DNA from: Velamenicoccus sp964471325
GTDB taxonomy: Bacteria > Omnitrophota > Gorgyraeia > Velamenicoccales > Velamenicoccaceae
NCBI GenBank assembly: GCA_964471325.1
Contig: CAYYFL010000001.1
Location: 62,001 to 126,000 of the forward strand
Direction: 5' to 3'
Length of the DNA: 64,000 bases
Shown: piece by piece, positions 57,665-64,000 of the stretch
Position numbering within the stretch: position 1 is the stretch's first letter
How the letters are laid out: each line of letters opens with the position of its first letter
Position numbers and translations under genes: made by a program
The notes under the pieces: generated by a model
What the model was told of the DNA's origin: nothing
Databases searched by the model: none
What the model saw: the letters and a program-made list of their open reading frames with translations, nothing else

Positions 57665-58912
57665 TTATCCCCTCACCAGGTCCGGGTATGCGGCCGGATC
57701 CCCGCCCGGGACCTCGGTGACGGCTCCGGTCCGCCTGTTTTTGAACTCGAGCTTTCCCTCTTTGGTCCATCGGCTGCCCACGGTGATCCGCCAAGGAATG
57801 CCTGTCAGATCCGCATCTTTGAACTTAACCCCGGCGCGCTCATCCCTGTCGTCCAGGAGCACCTCGAGCCCCTGACGGCCCAGCTCGTCATGGAGCCTGA
57901 CCGCCTCATCCCAGATAAGTTTGTCGCTGACGTTGACCGGCACGATGAGAACGTCAAACGGCGCAACCTCTTTGGGCCAGATGATCCCGTTGTCGTCGTG
58001 GTTCTGTTCGATAACGGCAGCGATCAGCCGGCTGACACCGATGCCGTAACACCCCATCTGGACGATCTGCTGGTGCCCCGCCTCATCGAGGAATTTGACG
58101 CCGAGACTCTTGGAATACTTATCGCCCAGTTTAAAAATATGCCCGACCTCAAGCGCATTGAGCTTCTCCATGTCCTGGTGACAATGCGGACACTCATTGA
58201 TCTCGGCTTCATGTGCGCCCATCACCATCCCGCAGATCTTGCATCGGTAGACGACATCCTCACCGCTTTCCGCAGGCACCAAGAACTCATGGGACATGTC
58301 GCCTCCGATCACGCCGGAATCCGCCTTGATCGAAACAAAATCGAGGCCGCACCTTTTGAAGATCGCCTCATACGCCTGACGCATCTTTTCATAAATCTGG
58401 TTCAAACCCTCGAGGCCCCTGTCGAAGCTGTAAGCGTCCTTCATGATGAATTCGCAGGAACGTACGACGCCGAACCTGGGCCTCAATTCGTCCCGGAATT
58501 TCGTCTGGATCTGGTAGAGCGTAAACGGCAGATCCCTCCACGATTTAACGTAGGCCGCAGCCAATTCCGTAATGACCTCTTCGTGCGTCGGCCCCAGGCA
58601 CAACTTGCGGCCGCGGCGGTCCTGGAAACGGATCATCGTCTCGCCCATCAGCTCGTCGCGCCCTGTCTTCTGCCAGAGCTCGATCGACTGCAGACTCGGC
58701 AGGAGCAATTCCTGGGCACCTGTCTTGTTCATCTCCTGGCGCACGATATTCTCGATACGCGCCAGGACACGATACCCCAGGGGCAGATAGGAATATACGC
58801 CGGAGATGAGCATCCTCACCATCCCCGAACGCAGCATGAGCTTGTGGCTGGCGCTCTCGGCAGCCTCAGGCGCTTCCTTTAATGTCGTAATAAACGATCG
58901 GCTCCAAAACAT
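57665..58912 (-). CDS. proS: prolyl-tRNA synthetase without editing insertion
   Basis: 415 residues, bacterial-type class II enzyme. Motif 1 region LRSGMVRMLISGVYSYLPLGYRVL, motif 2 TKFRDELRPRFGVVRSCEF, motif 3 YGIGVSRLIAAVIE, and the C-terminal anticodon-binding domain are present. Between motifs 2 and 3 the usual INS editing domain of about 180 residues is absent. In its place is a short four-cysteine zinc-ribbon-like stretch (YRCKICGMVMGAHEAE, then ECPHCHQD). Ala-tRNA(Pro) proofreading must then rely on a free-standing enzyme (inference). Flanked by two cpaF genes. Confidence 0.96.
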   Translation of the reverse strand: MFWSRSFITTLKEAPEAAESASHKLMLRSGMVRMLISGVYSYLPLGYRVLARIENIVRQEMNKTGAQELLLPSLQSIELWQKTGRDELMGETMIRFQDRRGRKLCLGPTHEEVITELAAAYVKSWRDLPFTLYQIQTKFRDELRPRFGVVRSCEFIMKDAYSFDRGLEGLNQIYEKMRQAYEAIFKRCGLDFVSIKADSGVIGGDMSHEFLVPAESGEDVVYRCKICGMVMGAHEAEINECPHCHQDMEKLNALEVGHIFKLGDKYSKSLGVKFLDEAGHQQIVQMGCYGIGVSRLIAAVIEQNHDDNGIIWPKEVAPFDVLIVPVNVSDKLIWDEAVRLHDELGRQGLEVLLDDRDERAGVKFKDADLTGIPWRITVGSRWTKEGKLEFKNRRTGAVTEVPGGDPAAYPDLVRG

Positions 58913-58944
58913 GAGGAGAGCTTCTTTGTTTGACGACCCGATAG

Positions 58945-59078
58945 ATGACCAGCAAGCAAATCACAAGATACAAACAATTCTCAATAACCAATCATCGAAT
59001 GCCTTTGTTTGGTTACTGCCTGCCCTGCAGGCTTAGCCCGCGAAGGCGGAGGTCCTGGGATTTGGTTGTTTCTCCTAT
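58945..59078. repeat. A+T-rich inverted repeat (TTGGTTATT family), shortened
   Basis: CACAAGATACAAACAATTCTC and AATAACCAATCATCG on the left face TTTGTTTGGTTACTG and GGGATTTGGTTGTTTC on the right. The centre is interrupted by GCCTGCCCTGCAGGC. It separates cpaF copy 2 from proS; no gene and no clear promoter. Confidence 0.65.
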
Positions 59079-59079
59079 T

Positions 59080-60348
59080 TTATCCTTCTGCTTGAAAAAG
59101 GTCCTGCGGCACATCCAGCCCGCGCAACTTAAAGCGCGGATAGAACGAAGGCACAGCCCCCCAGACCTTCCACTGCCCCATCACCTGTTTATTTTCTTCG
59201 GAAATTCCCGTGATTTCATAGGAAAATAGGTCCTTGAGCACAACTTCGTCATTCTGCACACCCTGGACCTCCGTGATATGTGTGACCTTGCGCCGGCCGT
59301 CCAGGAGCTGTTCCTGCATGACAATGATATCAATGGCATTCGACAGCTGCTGCCGGATGGCCCACAAGGGGATCGCCGTATTGGACGTAATGATCATCGT
59401 CTCGATACGCGAGACCACATCAGAAGGAGAGCTGGCGTGCAAGACCGCCAACGCCCCGTCGTGGCCCGACGAGATTGCCTGGAGCATATCCAGGGCTTCG
59501 CTGCCGCGGATCTCACCCAGAATGATGCGGTCTGGCCGCATGCGCAGGGAGTTCTTAAAGAGATCACGGATCGTCACCTCGCCCTTGCCTTCGACATTGG
59601 CCTGACGGGCCTCCAGGGGGACGACATGCTTCTGCTTAAGCCGTAATTCGTTCGTATCCTCGATGGTGATGATCCTCTCGGACTCATCGATATAATGCGA
59701 AAGGACGTTGAGTGTCGTTGTCTTACCGACACCTGTCGCGCCGGCAAAGATGATGTTGAGCTTGGCCCGGATCGCCGCGATGAGGAACCTGGCCATCTTG
59801 TCCGTCAAGGTATCGCGCTTGATCAAATCTTCCATCGTGGCAATATCCCTGGAAAATTTGCGTATGGTGATCACCGGCCCCACCAGAGACAAAGGAGGCA
59901 GGACGATGTTAACCCTGGAGCCGTCAGGAAGAGAAGCATCCACATAAGGGCTGGATTCATCGACACGACGCTGCGTCGGCGCCATGATCTTTTCGATCGT
60001 CTGCAGGAGTTGACGGTTGTTCTCGAATTTGATGTCCGTCAAGGCCATCATGCCGTTCTTTTCGGCATAGACGTTGTCCGGACCGTTGACCATGATCTCG
60101 GAAACAAAAGCGTCATTCAACAAGTTGCTCAAAGGACCGAAGCCGGCGACCTCATCGATCAGCTCAGAGACGATCTTCTCGCGTTCTTCCAGCGCCACGC
60201 TCAGGCGCTCGACGGAAATAATATACTCCATGGACCGGAGGATATCTTTCCTGAGCTTTTCCTTGTCCATGGTCCTCATATTGAAAAGATATTCACCGCT
60301 GATCAAATGCTGACGGATCTTCTCCTTGATCTCTTTCAAATCCTTCAT
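59080..60348 (-). CDS. CpaF/TadA-type secretion ATPase (copy 2)
   Basis: 422 residues. Same architecture as copy 1: DEVAGFGPLSNLLNDAFVSEIMVNGPDNVYAE, Walker A AGATGVGKTTTLN (203-210), Asp box IITIEDTNEL, Walker B RIILGEIRGSEALDML, His box GALAVLHASSPSD. By eye it is clearly diverged from copy 1, so this is not a recent duplication. The His-box region (ALAVLHASS) differs from the usual TTVHANS. ATGA overlap with ispG, and AGGAG seven bases upstream. No TadB, TadC or pilin gene is nearby. Confidence 0.94.
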   Translation of the reverse strand: MKDLKEIKEKIRQHLISGEYLFNMRTMDKEKLRKDILRSMEYIISVERLSVALEEREKIVSELIDEVAGFGPLSNLLNDAFVSEIMVNGPDNVYAEKNGMMALTDIKFENNRQLLQTIEKIMAPTQRRVDESSPYVDASLPDGSRVNIVLPPLSLVGPVITIRKFSRDIATMEDLIKRDTLTDKMARFLIAAIRAKLNIIFAGATGVGKTTTLNVLSHYIDESERIITIEDTNELRLKQKHVVPLEARQANVEGKGEVTIRDLFKNSLRMRPDRIILGEIRGSEALDMLQAISSGHDGALAVLHASSPSDVVSRIETMIITSNTAIPLWAIRQQLSNAIDIIVMQEQLLDGRRKVTHITEVQGVQNDEVVLKDLFSYEITGISEENKQVMGQWKVWGAVPSFYPRFKLRGLDVPQDLFQAEG

Positions 60349-61415
60349 CCTATTTCTCCTTCCAGGAGCTTCAAGAGGGCCTCTTCCCCTTTTTTAAGTT
60401 CGACAGTCTGGACGATCCGGCCTTTCTTGAACAAGATCCCTTTATGCTTGGAAAAGGCGATCCCGATGTCTGCCTCCCGCGCTTCTCCGGGGCCGTTAAC
60501 AATACACCCCATCACGGCTATCTTATAGGAACGGCTGCGCCCCTTGCTGTGAAAAGCGCGCTTCAAAAGCCACTCTTCAATGCGCTTGGCTTTTGAAGAC
60601 AAATCGACCTCGCACCGGCCGCATGTAGGACAACACACCAGCTCCGGGCCAAAATGTCGTAACCCTAAGCTATTGAGCAGAGATCTGGCGACTGCGACCT
60701 CATTTCGGGGCCGGTCGAGCAAAGATATTCTTATTGTATCACCAATGCCGCAAAATAACAACTCTCCGATCCCTGCGCTGGACTTGACGATACCATCCAG
60801 GGGCAGACCTGTTGCCGTCACCCCCAGGTGTAAAGGGTAATCGCAGACAACAGCCATTTTTTTGTAAGCCTCTATAGTATCAAGCACATGCGACCCTTTT
60901 AAAGAAATCACAAGATCACAAAACCCTTCTTTTTCAAAAATTTTCAAATAGGCTAGGACTCCCTTGACCAGATCCGAGGCCGTATCGCGGCTGCGCTGAC
61001 GCAGAGAGCCTGAATTTGCGCCTATGCGCACAGGAATGCGGGCCCTTTTAGCAGCTATGACCACCTCTCTGACCTCTTGCGGCCTGAAGATGTTTCCGGG
61101 ATTCATCCGGATCTTGTCTGCGCCCGCTTCTATGGCTGCCAGGGCAAGCCGGTAATCAAAATGGATGTCCGCCACAAGAGGAATGTCCGCCCGGCGCCTG
61201 ATCTTCTCAAGCGCGGCCGCATCCTGCAGGTTTTCAACAGCTAAGCGCACGATCTCGCAACCAGCCTCTTCCAATTCCCGGATCTGCCGCACAGAGGCTT
61301 CAATATCGCGCGCCCGGGTTTTGACCATGGACTGGATGGCGATCGGATGTCCTGAGCCGATCCTGACCTTTCCGATCTTTACCGTTCTCGTTTTTCGTCT
61401 TTTAATCTTCAACAT
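60345..61415 (-). CDS. ispG: 4-hydroxy-3-methylbut-2-enyl-diphosphate synthase
   Basis: 356 residues, bacterial short form. TIM barrel (IGSGHPIAIQSMVKTRARD, ADIHFDYRLALAAIEAGADKIRMNPGN) followed by the 4Fe-4S domain: CCPTCGRCEVDL with the CxxC pair, and VMGCIVNGPGEAREADIG with the third Cys and the Glu ligand. Converts MEcPP to HMBPP in the MEP isoprenoid pathway. It sits near dxr of the same pathway, with rseP between. Confidence 0.97.
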   Translation of the reverse strand: MLKIKRRKTRTVKIGKVRIGSGHPIAIQSMVKTRARDIEASVRQIRELEEAGCEIVRLAVENLQDAAALEKIRRRADIPLVADIHFDYRLALAAIEAGADKIRMNPGNIFRPQEVREVVIAAKRARIPVRIGANSGSLRQRSRDTASDLVKGVLAYLKIFEKEGFCDLVISLKGSHVLDTIEAYKKMAVVCDYPLHLGVTATGLPLDGIVKSSAGIGELLFCGIGDTIRISLLDRPRNEVAVARSLLNSLGLRHFGPELVCCPTCGRCEVDLSSKAKRIEEWLLKRAFHSKGRSRSYKIAVMGCIVNGPGEAREADIGIAFSKHKGILFKKGRIVQTVELKKGEEALLKLLEGEIG

Positions 61416-61456
61416 AACAGCCTGTCAACAGGTGAGCCGGTCATCCAATTTGCCGG

Positions 61457-62530
61457 TTATTTCTGGAACATTGCCAAAAATTTATCCCAATAACCGTAAC
61501 GTATCAGGTCGTTGCAGAAGATGAATATCGCCAGGATGATCAGGAAACTCATCCCCACGTTGCTGACGATCTCTTCGGTCCTGGAAGCCAGGGGACGGCC
61601 GCGCAAACGCTCCAAACCCGCAAAGAAAATATGACCCCCATCGAGAATGGGGAGCGGCAAAAGATTGAAGATCGCCAGGCTCATGCTGAGGATACCGATC
61701 ACGTGCAGGATGGAGGAAAAACCGATCTTGGCGGCATTGGTGGTGATAAAAAAGATCCCCAAGGGACCTGTCACCGAATCCTTGAACGACATCGTCCCAA
61801 TAATGATATAGAACAAGGCCCTGATCGTCATGACGGTCATGTCCCATAAGGTCTGCGCCCCTTTGATCAAGGCTTTCCAGAGACCATACCTGACCTTGAT
61901 GATCTCATCCGACGGCTTGATGCCGATCAAACCGACCTCCACCTTTTTGCCCCAGATCGTCTCAGCCTCTTTGGCCTGGGGAGTCAACACAACGTCGAAT
62001 TCTCCCCCATCGCGTTTCACCTTCAGCCGCACTTCCTGCCCTTTCTTTGCGTGAATACGCCTGGTCATGTCTTCCCAAAACCGGACCGGTTCTCCGTCAA
62101 CGGCCGTCACCGTGTCGCCTGCTTTCAGGCCGACATTGGCCGCGGGCATGCCCGGCATCAACTCGCCGATCGTGGAGCTGAATTTAGGATAGCCCAGATA
62201 GAAAACCATCCAAAGGCAGAAAAATGCCAAAAGATAGTTGAAGAAGGGACCTGCAAAGATCACCTGTGCACGCCGGCCCGGCGGACGCGAAAGAAATTCA
62301 TCCGGCGAGCCCTTGTATTCTTCCTTATTGTCGCCGGCCATCTTGATGAACCCGCCGAAAGGAACGAGACAAAGCATATACTCGGTCGCCCCGACCTTTT
62401 TCGACAGGAGTTTCGGACCAAATCCGAGGGAAAATTTTTCCACGCGGATGCCCTGCCATTTGGCAACGAGAAAATGACCAAGCTCGTGGATGAGAATCAA
62501 AATGCTCAAAATCACGATAAAGATAATCAT
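61457..62530 (-). CDS. rseP: RseP/site-2 intramembrane zinc metalloprotease
   Basis: 357 residues. HELGH in the first transmembrane helix (zinc ligands), FGFGPKLL and LVPFGGFIKMAG, one PDZ domain (MPGMPAANVGLKAGDTVTAVDGEPV), and the C-terminal LPLPILDGGH with the third ligand. One PDZ instead of the two of E. coli RseP. It cleaves anti-sigma factors or signal peptide remnants in the membrane. Position between dxr and ispG is common. The ATG has AAGGA upstream, abutting a palindromic element. Confidence 0.96.
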   Translation of the reverse strand: MIIFIVILSILILIHELGHFLVAKWQGIRVEKFSLGFGPKLLSKKVGATEYMLCLVPFGGFIKMAGDNKEEYKGSPDEFLSRPPGRRAQVIFAGPFFNYLLAFFCLWMVFYLGYPKFSSTIGELMPGMPAANVGLKAGDTVTAVDGEPVRFWEDMTRRIHAKKGQEVRLKVKRDGGEFDVVLTPQAKEAETIWGKKVEVGLIGIKPSDEIIKVRYGLWKALIKGAQTLWDMTVMTIRALFYIIIGTMSFKDSVTGPLGIFFITTNAAKIGFSSILHVIGILSMSLAIFNLLPLPILDGGHIFFAGLERLRGRPLASRTEEIVSNVGMSFLIILAIFIFCNDLIRYGYWDKFLAMFQK

Positions 62531-62540
62531 ATATTTTCCT

Positions 62541-62753
62541 TAATTTTGCCTATAACAGGGTTTCTTTTCCTTGCAAAATTAGGCCCTCCGCTATGTGGAA
62601 TGCGGAGGCCTACCCTTTCTGGGTTAACTCCGCACTTACTCAGTCTGCTGTTTCAGCAGACCGTGAAAATTTACGCCGGATGGCCGTCCTGGCCGGCTGC
62701 GCCAGGCCGACGGCCTGGCCCTGGCACAAATTTTCAAGTGCCCAAGCGCGGAG
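62541..62753. repeat. multi-hairpin element between rseP and dxr
   Basis: TAATTTTGC (62541-62549) / GCAAAATTA (62573-62581); CCTCCGC, loop TATGTGGAAT, GCGGAGG (62585-62608); CCC-TTTCT-GGG (62613-62623); TTAA; then a 126-base hairpin from CTCCGC (62628) to GCGGAG (62753), containing CTGCTG/CAGCAG and GAAAATTT/AAATTTTC. The most complete copy of the family. The dxr stop codon (62734) lies inside its last arm. Confidence 0.85.
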
Positions 62754-63918
62754 CCGACGCGTATTTCAGGGCCTTCTCCCGTGCGACCCGACGGCCAAAA
62801 GCATCAGCCGCAAAAATATCTTCAAGGGACCCTGCCCGGCTGGGACACCCCGAAGACGCCAGCGTCTCCTCGATGACATTCGCGATGCGCCCAAAGGTCA
62901 ACCGACCTGCCAGAAAAGACGCCACAGCAACCTCGTTGGCGGCATTAAGGACGCAGGGAACGCTTCCGCCGGACCGCGCCGCTTCATATGCAAGGCGCAG
63001 ACACGGAAATTTATCCATATCGGGCGCCGAAAAATCCAGACTCCCCATCCGGAGAGGATCGAGGCTCAAAACGCCGTTGTTGGCCCACCGTTCAGGATAG
63101 CTCAGGGCGTACTGGATCGGCAGCTTCATATCCGTGACTCCCAACTGTGCCAAAATGGAACCGTCCATATATTCCACCATCGAATGCACGAGGGCCTGAC
63201 GATGCACAAGGACCTTGATCTTATCCAAAGGCAACCCAAACAGATTTTTGGCCTCAATGACCTCAAGCCCTTTGTTCATCAGGGTCGCCGAATCCACCGT
63301 AATCTTGGGCCCCATCTTCCAGCGCGGGTGCGCCAGGACGGCCGCCCGGGACACATTCGCGAGACGGCTCCGAGGATAGTCCGCCAACGGACCACCCGAC
63401 GCCGTCAGATACACGCGTTTGACCATAGACGCATTATATCCTTCCAGGCATTGGAAGATCGCGCTCTGTTCGCTGTCGATGGGAATGATCCTGGCCCCGC
63501 GTACCCGCGCCTCGTCTGCCAGAAGGGCCCCACCCACAACGACGGATTCCTTGTTGGCCAAGGCGATCGTCTTGCCGGCATGGATGGCACTCCAAAGAGG
63601 GTAAATCGCCTCGGCGCCGACAACGGCGATAAGGACAATATCGGCCTCTTTGAGCGCGGCCAGGGCGCAAACCCCCTGACGCCCCGCCAAGACCTTGACG
63701 CCCTTGCGGCGGGCGGGACGGAATGTCCGCGCCTTCTCTTCGTCGGCAATGGCGACATAGCGCGGCGCGCACACGCGCATCTGGGACGCCAGCTTTTCGG
63801 TCCGGGTATTCACCGAAAGCCCGACAACGCGGACCCTGTCCTTAAACCTGAGCGCCACGCTCAGGGCGCTCTCGCCGATGGACCCGCTGGACCCCAGAAT
63901 CACGATATTTTTTTTCAT
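62734..63918 (-). CDS. dxr: 1-deoxy-D-xylulose 5-phosphate reductoisomerase
   Basis: 394 residues. Makes MEP from DXP with NADPH. NADPH loop IVILGSSGSIGESALSV, LANKESVVVGG, metal ligands in PIDSEQSAIFQCLEG, TASGGPLADYPRSRLANVS flexible loop, HPRWKMGPKITVDSATLMNKGLEVIEA and MVEYMDGSILAQLGVTDMKLPIQYAL. The last few codons run into a palindromic element, so the C terminus may have been altered by it. Upstream sequence at the window edge shows no gene start. Confidence 0.97.
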   Translation of the reverse strand: MKKNIVILGSSGSIGESALSVALRFKDRVRVVGLSVNTRTEKLASQMRVCAPRYVAIADEEKARTFRPARRKGVKVLAGRQGVCALAALKEADIVLIAVVGAEAIYPLWSAIHAGKTIALANKESVVVGGALLADEARVRGARIIPIDSEQSAIFQCLEGYNASMVKRVYLTASGGPLADYPRSRLANVSRAAVLAHPRWKMGPKITVDSATLMNKGLEVIEAKNLFGLPLDKIKVLVHRQALVHSMVEYMDGSILAQLGVTDMKLPIQYALSYPERWANNGVLSLDPLRMGSLDFSAPDMDKFPCLRLAYEAARSGGSVPCVLNAANEVAVASFLAGRLTFGRIANVIEETLASSGCPSRAGSLEDIFAADAFGRRVAREKALKYASAPRLGT

Positions 63919-63955
63919 CTGACTGTCTGATCCACCCCGATGGCCTCAACGCTTC

Positions 63956-63988
63956 GTGAATTTCCTGCGCTCCGCGCGAGAAATTCAC
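63956..63988. repeat. hairpin upstream of dxr
   Basis: GTGAATTTC / GAAATTCAC with a GC-rich inner stem (TGCGC/GCGCG-type). It lies at the window edge; what it belongs to cannot be seen. Confidence 0.6.
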
Positions 63989-64000
63989 TCGCAGGCAACG

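Noticed and set aside
62593..63930. 445-codon plus-strand frame
   Set aside because: Antisense to dxr and the multi-hairpin element; no recognisable protein pattern.

Overview
All recognisable protein genes and the one RNA gene of this window read on the minus strand. The gene set suggests an uncultured anaerobic, diderm bacterium of the PVC neighbourhood, most likely Candidatus Omnitrophota (OP3). The reasons are acetyl-CoA synthase together with the folate branch of the Wood-Ljungdahl pathway, a very short type IV pilus/type II secretion core, Tad/CpaF ATPases, an STT3-type oligosaccharyltransferase, DUF3568-like lipoproteins, and intergenic DNA packed with palindromes. The assignment is inference; no rRNA is present to prove it.

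Layout, left to right. 0-3.8 kb: FMN-binding protein, endonuclease III, response regulator, lipoprotein, HemW, zinc-ribbon membrane protein. 3.8-5.2 kb: an A+T-rich two-gene cassette (AbiEii-like nucleotidyltransferase plus XRE protein) with a consensus promoter. 5.3-6.6 kb: tmRNA gene beside smpB. 6.6-10.7 kb: AEC permease, nuclease lipoprotein, DUF3568-like lipoprotein, and an NSS symporter with a 34-residue companion. 10.7-15.2 kb: condensed PilM-PilN, PilO-PilP and secretin genes. 15.4-17 kb: FkbM-like methyltransferase, a 48-residue coiled coil, a MazG-like protein. 17.2-20.2 kb: trpG-trpD-trpC-trpF. 20.3-25.4 kb: murA, prmC, prfA, rpmE, rho. 25.3-31.3 kb: coaE, glgA, polA, a TPR protein.

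31.4-38.6 kb holds fhs, fchA, folD, metF, a flavoprotein and acsB. In direction of transcription they follow trmD-rplS-rnhB-yraN (41.2-38.6 kb). Together these enzymes cover formate to methyl-THF and the final acetyl-CoA synthesis step. 41.3-49.7 kb mixes queuosine genes (tgt, queA, queH) with stt3, a SpoIID-domain protein and a short pyruvate kinase. 49.7-64 kb is a long, tightly coupled housekeeping run: dxr, rseP, ispG, cpaF, proS, cpaF, rimP, nusA, infB, trpS, scpA, ruvB. Two CpaF ATPases are spliced into it.

The intergenic DNA is the most unusual aspect. Nearly every larger gap carries near-perfect hairpins. At several loci the hairpins repeat the same order (TAAT..ATTA hairpin, a hairpin with a TATxTGGAAT-like loop, a C-stem/TTTCT/G-stem hairpin, then TTAACTCC and a long hairpin), with stem sequences that differ but still pair. 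Some elements lie inside reading frames, most clearly at the coaE N terminus and at the rimP and dxr C termini. All names rest on motif recognition by eye; no database search was run.
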